A DNA stretch of 64,000 nucleotides. Origin: Planctomycetota bacterium. GTDB taxonomy: Bacteria; Planctomycetota; Phycisphaerae; WQYP01. The position numbers were made by a program, and so were the translations under genes. Where the stretch lies: the NCBI GenBank assembly GCA_021790385.1, contig JAJYDW010000006.1, positions 1-64,000 of the forward strand. The letters run 5' to 3'. Shown piece by piece: positions 52,209-61,365 of the stretch (positions are counted from its first letter, which is position 1; each line of letters opens with the position of its first letter). The notes under the pieces are model-generated. The model was not told the DNA's origin and made no database searches. It saw only the letters and a program-made list of their open reading frames with translations.

Positions 52209-53051
52209 CTAACGCGCCAGCGGTACCATAATCAGGATGGTCTGGCGCGGGGGGATATGGGTGGTGTCGCTTAAAAACTGGGCTCCCATGGAAAATGGAT
52301 GTTGGCGGGCATGCCACGGACAAAGGACCAAAAATCTGCCGGGAGGAATATCGGCTTTGATCTGCAGATTGGCGAAGGCGTGCAAATCCGGATGTGTTCC
52401 CGCCGTAAGCCCCATGGCATGCGGTCCGCGACGGAAACTCACCGTACCGACATTCACTGCGGGTTGCAGTTCCACTACGGTGCTCTTGGTTTTGGTATTA
52501 ATATGCATGGCCAGCACAAAGATGTTGTCACAATCGTGGTAGCTGCGCAGAACTGCGCGTCCATTGAGCTGGTGATAGAAAATAAGCTCCCGACGGATAT
52601 CTTTTCTTACGGTAACCAGCAATTTAGCCAGACCGCTGGTCTGGCAATAGGAGGTCGACGTGGTGGCTCCTGAGGCATTGTGAATCAATTTATAGATTTT
52701 GTGCCAGGCGGGAATTTGGGCCTGTCCAGCCCGGATCCCATTGGCATGGAGCAGGGCGATGGCTCCACGTGAGCCGACCGCGGGATGCAGAATTTTCCAT
52801 ATCTTGTTGTTGCTGAAAGTGCCAATGGGCAACCGAATCTGATATATGGCTACCACAGCCGGTGGCCTGTATCCCTTTGGGTATTGGTAATGAACCACTG
52901 ATGATGGCTTGCTACTCTGATTGATCCCCACCGGGTGCATGGGTGTAATGACTATTTCTTTTCGATAGGTACAGCCCGCCAGCACAGACAGTGCCAGGAC
53001 GAGAGCTAATCGATCGGCACGAAAGATAAAATTGATCTGACTTCTTAACAT
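52209..53051 (-). CDS. Lipoprotein of unknown function
   Basis: About 280 residues. The signal sequence ends in LSVLAGCTYRKE, a good lipobox with Cys near residue 26. The mature protein is beta-rich: VVAIYQIRLPIGTFSNNKIWKIL, RRELIFYHQLNGRAVLRSY and FLVLCPWHARQHPFSMGAQFLSD. The general form suggests a substrate- or peptidoglycan-associated lipoprotein, but no family is recognised. ATG 53051 is preferred because it puts the lipobox at the right distance; an upstream in-frame Met exists at 53099. It lies 84 bp behind the ClC gene on the same strand. Confidence 0.72.
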   Translation of the reverse strand: MLRSQINFIFRADRLALVLALSVLAGCTYRKEIVITPMHPVGINQSSKPSSVVHYQYPKGYRPPAVVAIYQIRLPIGTFSNNKIWKILHPAVGSRGAIALLHANGIRAGQAQIPAWHKIYKLIHNASGATTSTSYCQTSGLAKLLVTVRKDIRRELIFYHQLNGRAVLRSYHDCDNIFVLAMHINTKTKSTVVELQPAVNVGTVSFRRGPHAMGLTAGTHPDLHAFANLQIKADIPPGRFLVLCPWHARQHPFSMGAQFLSDTTHIPPRQTILIMVPLAR

Positions 53052-53135
53052 TCGGCCATGATATGCCAATTGCCCAAACGATTCCAGCCAAGGCATCATT
53101 TTTTGTCCGTCGGTTCACGCGACATTGGACCAACC

Positions 53136-54941
53136 TTAGCTCATTCGGCGGTGGGCGGCCAGCAGGTCACTCCGGGTGAGAATCCCGACGATGAGTTTTG
53201 GATTGTCGTCCGGTACCACTATCAGCCGGCCAATCTTATGACGGGCCATGAGCATGTCCGCCTCGCGCAGTGAACGCCGTCCACTGATAACCACCGGCGG
53301 CGTGGTGGCCACATCTTGAACCCATTGAAAATCAGAAATATCGGGGCGAACTAAATCGCGCGTGGTTACAAAGCCAACCAATTGTTGTTGTTCATCCACG
53401 ACCGGAAAACCATGATGCTTGAGCGGTTGATCAGGAGAGAAAAAACGCTTGCGAACCGCACCGATTTTATCCTTGGCGGAAAGGCAAGTAACATGCGGAT
53501 TAGCCGCGTCACGGACCAGGAGCTGGTCCATGAAATCCACACTGTATTGTGTTTGCGCGGTAATTCCGCGACGGGCGATTTTTTCGGTCATAATGGTGTG
53601 GCGCATCAACAGACACGACACCCAAAACGCGGTGGTACACCCTGCCAGTAATGGCAGCAGGCCCATGGGTTGAAGTGTGGTTTCAAACGCAAATACCACG
53701 GCGGTGAGGAACGCACGTGAACAGCCGGTAAATAATGCGGCCATACCCACCAGCGCCGCTACGCGAACATTGACCCCGCAATGTGGAAACATGGCCACAA
53801 TGGCCCCACCGGCAACCGCCCCAAGTGAACTACCAATCGTAAATAGTGGTGCCAGCGTGCCACCGGAGGTACCGCTGCTTAGAGAAACAGTCCAGGATAG
53901 CCACTTCATCACCGCCAGTACGGCCAGCGCTGTTAGGGGAAGCTCACTGGAAAGGGCTGCTGAAATATTGTCATATCCCACGCCCAGGGTGCGTGGCACA
54001 AAATAACCGCAAAGGCCCACCACTACAGCGCCCATCGCCGGCCACCACATCCAATGCACGTGTACGTTCTTTTCAAAAAGATCTTCCACCAGATACACGG
54101 CCCGTGTAACGCCCACTGCTAAAATGCCAAACAAGGCTCCAATCAAGGCGTAAATGGGTAAGGCCCAGCCTGTGGGAGCGGAAACATGAGGCATCGCAAA
54201 TATGGGTGTGGAACCCATCACCAGTAGCCGCAGGCCGGCCGCCGTGGCACTGGCTAATGCCACGGGTACCAGCGAGCGCGGCCGGAATTCAAACAACAGC
54301 AGTTCCACCGCCAGAAGCACCGACGAGACAGGACTGCCAAACGTGGCGGCCATACCGGCAGCAGCACCGGAGGCCAGCAGTATTTTGCGTTCCGCGGGAT
54401 CTGTTTTTACCCATTGGCCAACCAGAGATCCAAAGGCACCGCCTGTGGCAATAATCGGACCTTCCGCGCCGAATGGACCTCCGGTACCGATGCTGACGGC
54501 TGCTGAAATTGGTTTCAGCAGCGTAACGCGAGCCGGAATTTTGCTTTCATTAACCAGGACGGTTTCCATAGCCTCCGGAATACCGTGGCCACGGATGGCC
54601 TTGGATCCGTAGCGGGCCATAACCCCCACCACCAAGGCGCCGATGATGGGCACCCATACCACCCACAGGCCTAACAGATGAGTGTTCGGATTGCTGAAAG
54701 CAAACGAGAATCGGCCATAAAAGCAAAGGTTTGTGATCAGACCGATGAGGTGCATAAGTAACTGGGCTGCCAGAAAGCCAAATACCCCCAGACCGATGGC
54801 CAGCAGGCATATCATTCCGGTGCGATTGTCGAGCAATGTGCGCTGCGACTCCAGACCGTGCTGTTCCAAAACCGGCCCCAGTGATACCGCCAGAGGCAGG
54901 CCATCTGTGGTGGAGTTCTCGCTTAGTGGAGTGTTATCCAT
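53136..54941 (-). CDS. ClC-family chloride channel/antiporter with C-terminal CBS pair
   Basis: About 601 residues. The ClC anion pathway motifs are present: GHGIPEAMETVL (family GSGIPE, with His for Ser), GPFGAEGPIIATGG carrying the gating Glu (family G-x-E-G-P) and GTSGGTLAPLFTIGSSLGA (family G-x-F-x-P region, here Leu-Ala-Pro). Around ten membrane helices precede two CBS domains (HVTCLSAKDKIGAVRKRFF...; ATTPPVVISGRRSLREADMLMA...) that bind adenine nucleotides in relatives. Whether it is a channel or a Cl-/H+ exchanger cannot be decided. The ATG at 54941 is chosen over a GTG at 54965. Confidence 0.92.
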   Translation of the reverse strand: MDNTPLSENSTTDGLPLAVSLGPVLEQHGLESQRTLLDNRTGMICLLAIGLGVFGFLAAQLLMHLIGLITNLCFYGRFSFAFSNPNTHLLGLWVVWVPIIGALVVGVMARYGSKAIRGHGIPEAMETVLVNESKIPARVTLLKPISAAVSIGTGGPFGAEGPIIATGGAFGSLVGQWVKTDPAERKILLASGAAAGMAATFGSPVSSVLLAVELLLFEFRPRSLVPVALASATAAGLRLLVMGSTPIFAMPHVSAPTGWALPIYALIGALFGILAVGVTRAVYLVEDLFEKNVHVHWMWWPAMGAVVVGLCGYFVPRTLGVGYDNISAALSSELPLTALAVLAVMKWLSWTVSLSSGTSGGTLAPLFTIGSSLGAVAGGAIVAMFPHCGVNVRVAALVGMAALFTGCSRAFLTAVVFAFETTLQPMGLLPLLAGCTTAFWVSCLLMRHTIMTEKIARRGITAQTQYSVDFMDQLLVRDAANPHVTCLSAKDKIGAVRKRFFSPDQPLKHHGFPVVDEQQQLVGFVTTRDLVRPDISDFQWVQDVATTPPVVISGRRSLREADMLMARHKIGRLIVVPDDNPKLIVGILTRSDLLAAHRRMS

Positions 54942-55192
54942 TCTTAAATCCGAATGGTGGTTCACTTAGTTATCAAATGGCCTTAGCATCTCGCTCTGCA
55001 TGGGCCGACAGGCACAGCAGTCCTGCCCAGGCAAATGTAATTTATAAGCCTTGGCATAAAAAGCAAGCTCTGCGCATGCTATCAACACTGTCCGGGCGAT
55101 GGTGGCGACGGTACTGGGGTTTTCGCCTGGTTGCTCTTCGGATAAATTGGCGATAGCCTTTGAATTTCATAAGGGTTTTATCAGGAGTTTCA

Positions 55193-56281
55193 ATGAATAT
55201 TTCAATTGCGGTGTTACCAGGCGACGGTATTGGAGTGGAAGTAATTAAGGCTGCGATGCGCGTCGTAGACGATATTGCCAGACGCTTTGGCCACAAAATT
55301 ACCGCTAATTATGCGGATGTCGGATGGGCAGCTATTGATAAGTGCGGTACCGCATTGCCGGCGGAAACGCGGCAGGTATGTCTGGCCAGTCAGGCGATTT
55401 TTTTTGGGGCAGTTGGTCTTCCGGATCGCGATAAAACTCTGCCCCAGGCGCAACGCCCCGAACGGGTGGCACTGCTGGAGCTGCGTAAGGGGCTTTTTGC
55501 CAATTTACGCCATGTGGTGTTGCCGCCGGGGCTGGCCGGCCGGTGCCCATTAAAAAATGAGCTTATAAAAAACGGCATCGATATCATGATTATTCGTGAA
55601 CTTACCGGGGGGTTGTATTATGGCCAGCCGCAGGGGATTCAAGGCCGTTCGCCGGATCGCACCGCAGTGGATACCATGGCCTACAGCGAGCACGAAATTC
55701 GGCGAATTTTAAAAGTCGGCTTTGAAACTGCGCGCAAGCGTAAAAAGAAACTGCTGAGTGTAGACAAGGCCAATATTCTGGCTACCAGCCAACTGTGGCG
55801 TGAAACCGCCACTGTCATGAGCAAGGATTATCCGGATATTCAACTGGAGCATATTTATGTGGATAACGCCTCCATGCAATTGTTGCGGCGGGCCAGTGAA
55901 TTTGATGTGATTGTTACCGAGAACACCTTTGGCGACATTCTTAGCGATGAAGCTTCCATGTTGGCCGGTTCCATTGGGCTGGTCCCCTCCGCCTGCTTCG
56001 GTGAGCCAGATGCGCACGGTAAGTACGCCGTGCCGTTTTACGAGCCAATCCACGGCAGCGCCCCGGATATTGCCGGACTCAACAAGGCCAATCCGGTAGG
56101 GTCCATTTTAACCGCTGCCATGATGCTGCGATATACGTTCGGCCTTGCGGCGGAAGCCAACGCCATTGAAAAGGCGACTTATGCGGTACTCAATGAAGGC
56201 CGCGCTTTAACCGGCGATCTGGGTGGCACGGCCAGTTGTTCTGCTGTGGCGGACGCAGTGATAGCCGCCATCTGTTCCTGA
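55193..56281 (+). CDS. leuB: 3-isopropylmalate dehydrogenase
   Basis: 362 residues. It oxidatively decarboxylates 3-isopropylmalate in leucine synthesis. Family motifs are LPGDGIGVEV at the N-terminus, ELTGGLYYGQPQGI, the lysine/aspartate region VDKANILATSQLWRE, and the metal-binding DILSDEASMLAGSIGLVPSA, followed by EPIHGSAPDIAG. The Tyr in GGLYYG fits LeuB rather than isocitrate dehydrogenase. AGGAG five bases before ATG 55193 rules out the earlier in-frame start at 55160. leuA, leuC and leuD are not in the window. rsmD follows 21 bp later. Confidence 0.95.
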   Translation: MNISIAVLPGDGIGVEVIKAAMRVVDDIARRFGHKITANYADVGWAAIDKCGTALPAETRQVCLASQAIFFGAVGLPDRDKTLPQAQRPERVALLELRKGLFANLRHVVLPPGLAGRCPLKNELIKNGIDIMIIRELTGGLYYGQPQGIQGRSPDRTAVDTMAYSEHEIRRILKVGFETARKRKKKLLSVDKANILATSQLWRETATVMSKDYPDIQLEHIYVDNASMQLLRRASEFDVIVTENTFGDILSDEASMLAGSIGLVPSACFGEPDAHGKYAVPFYEPIHGSAPDIAGLNKANPVGSILTAAMMLRYTFGLAAEANAIEKATYAVLNEGRALTGDLGGTASCSAVADAVIAAICS

Positions 56282-56302
56282 CGCAACGGCAGATTAAAGT
56301 TC

Positions 56303-56902
56303 ATGCGTATCATTGCCGGAGAATTTCGTCACCGGGTTTTGGTTTCGCCCCCAACGCGAACCACCCGGCCCATTACGGATAGAGCCAAACAATCTTTGTT
56401 CGACGCCTTAACCGTGGCCGTGGATTTAGGCGGAGGTGCGGTACTGGATTGTTTTTCAGGTACCGGTTCGATGGGGTTGGAATGCCTTTCACGCGGAGCG
56501 GGGCGAGCAATTTTTGTAGAGCGTGACCGCGATGCACTGGCGGGTTTACGCAAGAATATCGATACCTTGGGCGTTGTAACTCAATGCCGGGTGCTGGCCA
56601 TGGATGCCTACCGTGTAGGGCACGCCACGACGGCGTTACCGCAGGACTGGGGTGATCTGCGTGTGGCGTTTGTGGATCCGCCTTATGCCCATTTGCAGGA
56701 GCCGCCGACGCGAGTGCTATTGGATGGCTTGGTGGAAACACTGGCCCATGAGAGGGTAACGGCGGGGGGGCTGATCATATTACGCCATGCGGCGGCAACA
56801 GATCTGCAGGATCTGGTGCTGGCTCGGCGGATTGTGCGTCGGTTACAATACGGCAGCATGGCAATCACCTGGCTGAGAAGCGGTGTGTTGCCGGGAATTT
56901 AA
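56303..56902 (+). CDS. rsmD: 16S rRNA (guanine(966)-N(2))-methyltransferase
   Basis: 199 residues. It methylates G966 of 16S rRNA. The N-terminal MRIIAGEFRHRVL and RPITDRAKQSLFDAL are RsmD signatures, motif I is DCFSGTGSMGLECLSRGA at about 49-66, and the catalytic DPPY is at 125-128. It follows leuB by 21 bp and may share its transcript. The usual neighbour coaD is absent. Confidence 0.95.
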   Translation: MRIIAGEFRHRVLVSPPTRTTRPITDRAKQSLFDALTVAVDLGGGAVLDCFSGTGSMGLECLSRGAGRAIFVERDRDALAGLRKNIDTLGVVTQCRVLAMDAYRVGHATTALPQDWGDLRVAFVDPPYAHLQEPPTRVLLDGLVETLAHERVTAGGLIILRHAAATDLQDLVLARRIVRRLQYGSMAITWLRSGVLPGI

Positions 56903-56952
56903 TTGTGTACGCAAAAATATCGAGGCGGTCGCTTCGCCATTAAAGGAAATTC

Positions 56953-57882
56953 ATGGCCTTGCAGGAGTACAAATACTTTCGTCCGGTGCAGGCGGCTCAA
57001 CTGCGCCGGCTTGAAATGACGGTGCGCGGCGTGGTGGAGGGCGTGTACGCGGGTTTGCACAAAAGTCCGCATAAAGGCTTTTCCATTGAATTCGCCGAGC
57101 ATCGGGAATATGTTCCGGGCGATGAAATCAGGCATTTGGACTGGACGGTGCTGGCTAAAACCGATCGCTACTACATCAAGCAGTATGAACAGGAAACGAA
57201 TCTCCGGGCCACGATCTGTCTGGATGTTTCCAACTCCATGCGTTACGGCACCGCGTCTTTCAAGGGGCCCAGCGGTGGTACGCTCACGAATGTAACAAAA
57301 TTTGAATATGGTGCCACGCTGGCGGCATCGCTGGCGTTTATGCTCTCCAATCAGCAGGATATGGTGGGGCTGCTGGCGTTTGATAATAACTTTCGGCTGG
57401 AAATACCGCAGGGCAACGGCCCCTCTCATCTGCACCAGATGTTTGTGAGTATGGAGAAGCTTACCCCCGGTAAAACGACGGACATTTCCGGCGTGTTGCA
57501 TCTGCTGGCCAATAAAATTCCGCGGCGTGGACTGGTGATTGTCATCAGCGATTTTTTTGATGATCCGGACAAGCTGCTGACGGCCCTGCAGCATCTGCGT
57601 CACGCCCGGCATCAACTGGTGCTGATACAGATTCTGGATCGTGGAGAAACGGAACTGAATTACAATCGCCCCATCACGTTTCAGGATATGGAAGATGGTT
57701 CGCGTTTACAGATTGATCCGAAGCTGATACGTGATGAATACCGGCGGGAAGTGCAGGCTTTTCTGGACATGATGAAACAACGCTGCGGTCAATTCAGAAT
57801 TGATTATGTAACAGCGTTTACTGATGTTCCATGGGATGTTCAGATCCGCGAGCTTTTAAGCCGCACCAGCCGCCGTAAATAG
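56953..57882 (+). CDS. DUF58 (VWA-like) domain protein
   Basis: 309 residues. It begins with RRLEMTVRGVVEGVYAGLHKSPHKGFSIEF and carries the DUF58 core REYVPGDEIRHLDWTVLAKTDRYYIKQYEQE, followed by a VWA-like fold with DVSNSM (MIDAS D-x-S-x-S) at about residue 93. Such proteins are encoded with MoxR ATPases and Bat proteins in metallo-chaperone or stress systems. Here the BatA-like membrane protein follows directly, but no moxR is in the window. AAAGGAA precedes the ATG. The biochemical role is unknown. Confidence 0.9.
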   Translation: MALQEYKYFRPVQAAQLRRLEMTVRGVVEGVYAGLHKSPHKGFSIEFAEHREYVPGDEIRHLDWTVLAKTDRYYIKQYEQETNLRATICLDVSNSMRYGTASFKGPSGGTLTNVTKFEYGATLAASLAFMLSNQQDMVGLLAFDNNFRLEIPQGNGPSHLHQMFVSMEKLTPGKTTDISGVLHLLANKIPRRGLVIVISDFFDDPDKLLTALQHLRHARHQLVLIQILDRGETELNYNRPITFQDMEDGSRLQIDPKLIRDEYRREVQAFLDMMKQRCGQFRIDYVTAFTDVPWDVQIRELLSRTSRRK

Positions 57883-57940
57883 GGTTGCACCCAGGCCCCG
57901 TGTGGTGGGCGGGTTTGCTGTTGGAGAAAACCTCTTGCTG

Positions 57941-60454
57941 ATGACACTGGCAGCACTCAATTTTTCTGATCCTATCATGCTCATCGGCCTGCTGGCGGCG
58001 GGTATTCCGGTATTGCTGCATTTGCTTAACCGGGTGCGTTCGCCGGTGGTGCAATTTCCTACGCTGCGCTTTCTGCGCCTGACGGCCCAGAAAACCTCGC
58101 GACGCCGCCAGGTGCAGCATTTTCTGCTGTTGCTGATGCGCATGGCGGTGTTTGCTCTGATTGCCATGGCTATTGCCGGACCCCTGGTGCATGGCGGCAG
58201 TCCACTGTTGGCGTACGGCATGTTATCGCTGCTGTTGGTGGGGCTGACTGTGATGGCGATTATGGCAGTCCTGTTGGTGTCGGCGCTGGAACGGCCGAAG
58301 GTACCAGTCTCGCAGGCCTTCGCCGATAGAATCACGCCGACAGTATCCCAGGCTTTCAGCCAGGCACTAAAGCCGCAAAACCGCCTGAGGCAAATGGGTC
58401 TTCCGGCGCTGGTATTTATTCTGGCCCTTCTGGCCGCGATGAGTGGGCTTTTCGGCCTGAGCACTAACCAATTCTTTCCAGCGATGGGGGGCAGCTATAA
58501 CGGTGCGTCCACCGCATGCGTGATTATCTTGGATAATTCGCAATCCATGCTGGCCCTCGATGGCAATCAAACCCGTCTGGCACATGCCGTGCGCCAAGCC
58601 CGAGCATTACTCAACCATGTCATTCGGCCGGTGCAGATGGCGATACTGCTGACCAACCCTGGCTCGAAACCCATTCCGGAATCACTCTCGGCCAATCGTC
58701 TGGGGGTACTGACGGGATTGCTGCATATAACAAGCACGGGCAAGGCCCTTCCGATGCGGGAGCTTGTGGCGCGGGCGGTGACATTGCTGGATCAAAGCAA
58801 AGAGCCTGACAAAATGGTGCTGATTTTATCCGATTTTGCCGGGCCATCCTCTTCGGATGTGCAGGCCTTTGCGCCGCTCAAGCAAAATCCATCCATTGCG
58901 CTCGTGTTGATGCCTCAGGAGTTTAGCCGCCCGGATGATGTGGCGATTTCCGACATAAAAATTCTCTCCGGCCAGCCGGTGATGGGAAGCCGGATATATA
59001 TTGGTGGCAGGATTATTAACAACGGTGAAACCGCGGTGGTTCCTCGTTTGCATCTGCTGGTGGATGCTATCCCCGCAGCACACTGCCATGCCAAAGTTGA
59101 ACTCGGTCCGGCCGGCAGTCAAGACTCGCGGAGAACCATTAAAATTGCACACCTGCTGACGAAAGCCGGTTATCACGTGTTTACACTGGCCTTGCAGCAC
59201 CCCAGCCATGTCTTGGCGTGGGCGGATCAGCGCAGTGTTTCGTTGAACGTGGCCAAACAGGTCAACGCGCTGGTGATCGGAGCGTCGCCGACGTTGCAGG
59301 TGGATTCCACCGCATTTTACGTGGATGCGGCGCTGGCACCTTTCACAGGATCGGGGAATGCGGGTTTAGGCCATCCCATATGGAGCATCGTGCCAACCTA
59401 TGCGGCAGCGAATACCGTTGCCACGATCCCTTTGGCCCGCTATGGGGCTGTTTTTATATGTGACGTTCCGCGCCTGAGCATGGCCCTGGCTGATAAACTG
59501 TCGAGATACGTGCGATCTGGCGGAAGGATATGCTGGTTGCTGGGATCGGCGGTGGACAGCGTTGAATATAACCGCGTAATCTGGAAAACACGGCATTTGC
59601 TGCCGGCACCACTTGTCGGGCCGGTGGTACGCCAGACCAGTTCGCGTGTTGATTGGATCGACATTCGCAGCCATATTTTTGCGAATCTGTTTAAAAATCA
59701 GGATCCGTTTCGGCGTATTGTGGTGGTAGGACGGTGGGGGCTTGGCACCGATGGTATTCCGCTGGGACACGTGCTTTCAAAACTGGAAAATAACGCAACG
59801 TTTCTCGTACAACATCGGCTGGGCAATGGACGAATTTACACCTTTGCAAGCTCGCCCGGCGGTGGCTGGACCAACTTGGCCGACACGTCGCTATTTTTAC
59901 CGATGATGGTACGTATAGCCCTGGGCAATGCTTCAGATTTAGCTGACACCACCAGCTTTGGCCCGGGACAGGCGGTTGCGATTCCCATGCCCGCCGTCGC
60001 CGCCGGCACTTCTGTGGAAGTCGATATACCCCACAATGCGGGGCCGGTGAATGTGGCTTGCTCGCAAACCCCGGCTGGTCTGCCGCAATGGATATTTACG
60101 CACACCCGGCGTACCGGGATATATCATTGGCATAGTTTCAATTATCAATATGCCGGTGAATTTGTAGTCAACCCGCCGGGAGATGAAGCCAACTTGCTGC
60201 CGGTGCCGGCAGACAATTTGGCCAAAGAAGCGCCGAAAGGGCAGCCGGTGTTTATTGCCTCGTCGGTGACGGAGTTGCTTAAAGAGTTAGCTAAAATAAG
60301 CCAGGGGACTTCCCTGATGCCGGGAGTTTTGGCCATCGTGCTGATTCTGGCGGTGCTGGAGGCTCTTTTTGCCAACCGCTACAAGCCTGCTGTCGATAAT
60401 ATCGGGGCGGAGTTAAACCGATCGTCTGCCGATCTGTCCGCGGTGTCGCAGTAG
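57941..60454 (+). CDS. BatA-like membrane protein with VWA domain
   Basis: About 837 residues. The N-terminal BatA_N region (DPIMLIGLLAAGIPVLLHLLNRVRSPVVQFPTLRFL) and further helices anchor it, followed by a VWA domain with MIDAS IILDNSQSM near residue 200. A long periplasmic region contains a glutamine-amidotransferase-like stretch (LSRYVRSGGRICWLLGSAVD), and the last helix is VLAIVLILAVLEALFA. This is the common layout of large VWA proteins found behind DUF58 genes. The ATG at 57941 is used; TTG at 57935 has the better-spaced GGAG and is equally possible. It starts about 58 bp after the DUF58 gene and is probably co-transcribed. Confidence 0.88.
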   Translation: MTLAALNFSDPIMLIGLLAAGIPVLLHLLNRVRSPVVQFPTLRFLRLTAQKTSRRRQVQHFLLLLMRMAVFALIAMAIAGPLVHGGSPLLAYGMLSLLLVGLTVMAIMAVLLVSALERPKVPVSQAFADRITPTVSQAFSQALKPQNRLRQMGLPALVFILALLAAMSGLFGLSTNQFFPAMGGSYNGASTACVIILDNSQSMLALDGNQTRLAHAVRQARALLNHVIRPVQMAILLTNPGSKPIPESLSANRLGVLTGLLHITSTGKALPMRELVARAVTLLDQSKEPDKMVLILSDFAGPSSSDVQAFAPLKQNPSIALVLMPQEFSRPDDVAISDIKILSGQPVMGSRIYIGGRIINNGETAVVPRLHLLVDAIPAAHCHAKVELGPAGSQDSRRTIKIAHLLTKAGYHVFTLALQHPSHVLAWADQRSVSLNVAKQVNALVIGASPTLQVDSTAFYVDAALAPFTGSGNAGLGHPIWSIVPTYAAANTVATIPLARYGAVFICDVPRLSMALADKLSRYVRSGGRICWLLGSAVDSVEYNRVIWKTRHLLPAPLVGPVVRQTSSRVDWIDIRSHIFANLFKNQDPFRRIVVVGRWGLGTDGIPLGHVLSKLENNATFLVQHRLGNGRIYTFASSPGGGWTNLADTSLFLPMMVRIALGNASDLADTTSFGPGQAVAIPMPAVAAGTSVEVDIPHNAGPVNVACSQTPAGLPQWIFTHTRRTGIYHWHSFNYQYAGEFVVNPPGDEANLLPVPADNLAKEAPKGQPVFIASSVTELLKELAKISQGTSLMPGVLAIVLILAVLEALFANRYKPAVDNIGAELNRSSADLSAVSQ

Positions 60455-60480
60455 TTGCGGGTCAAGTGGAAAGATAATTC

Positions 60481-61269
60481 ATGAAAACACCGGACCCATT
60501 GCCTCCACCGTCAGACTGGGATCACGTTGCCGGCTGGTATGACCAGCAATTGCAGGCCGATGGCCCAACGCATCACAGTAAGGTTATTATTCCGGGCGTG
60601 TTACGGCTCCTTGATTGTGCGGTTGGGCGGCGCATATTGGATATTGCTTGCGGACAGGGTGTGGTGTGCCGGGCCATGGCGGAAACGGGAGCGACTGTTG
60701 TGGGAGTCGATGCCTCGGAAAATCTTATTGAGATGGCCAGGCAGCGGTGCCGCTATCCAGACCGGGAATCGTACCTTTGCGGCGACGCCCGCAAGCTTGC
60801 AGATATACCGGTGCTTTCGCCGCAGAGTTTCGATGCCGCAGTTTGTATTCTGGCCATTCAGAATATGACTCCGTTGTCTCCGGTGTGGCAGGGCTGCCGA
60901 CGTCTGCTCAAAGCCGGCGGCCATTTGCTGGTGGTGATGATGCACCCATGCTTTCGCGTGCCGCGCAAAAGCTCCTGGCAATGGGATCAGCAGAACTCTT
61001 CGCAGTACCGCCGTATTGATACCTATTTGACTTCAGAAAAAATACCAATTGTGATGCATCCTGGCAGCAGCCCGGACATCACCACTATGACCTTCCATCG
61101 GCCGCTCCAGGCGTATGTCAATACGCTTGCTTCCGCCGGCTTGCTGGTGGATCACGTGGATGAATGGGTGAGCCGTAAACCGCCTCCGGCCGGCAAACGC
61201 TTCGACGCGCTGGATCGCAGCCGCCGGGAAATTCCACTTTTCCTGGCACTGCGATCCCGGGCGGTGTAG
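60481..61269 (+). CDS. Class I SAM-dependent methyltransferase
   Basis: 262 residues. Motif I ILDIACGQGVVCRAMAE at about 52-68, the acidic end of strand 2 in VVGVDASENLIEMAR, and DAAVCILAIQNM (motif post-II) followed by LKAGGHLLVVMMHPCFRVP place it among UbiE/Methyltransf_11-type enzymes. The FDAAVCIL / HPCFR pattern is typical of small-molecule methyltransferases of unknown substrate. GGAAAG lies seven bases before the ATG. It may end the leuB-to-VWA gene run; intergenic distance is 26 bp. Confidence 0.88.
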   Translation: MKTPDPLPPPSDWDHVAGWYDQQLQADGPTHHSKVIIPGVLRLLDCAVGRRILDIACGQGVVCRAMAETGATVVGVDASENLIEMARQRCRYPDRESYLCGDARKLADIPVLSPQSFDAAVCILAIQNMTPLSPVWQGCRRLLKAGGHLLVVMMHPCFRVPRKSSWQWDQQNSSQYRRIDTYLTSEKIPIVMHPGSSPDITTMTFHRPLQAYVNTLASAGLLVDHVDEWVSRKPPPAGKRFDALDRSRREIPLFLALRSRAV

Positions 61270-61365
61270 ACACAGCCGTGCATGACAGAAATGTCGGCCC
61301 AGGGTGCGAAGTAAAAAGCACTGCGCTGTCTCATGTTGGCATTTCCGTGGGCGTTGGTTCCCTTA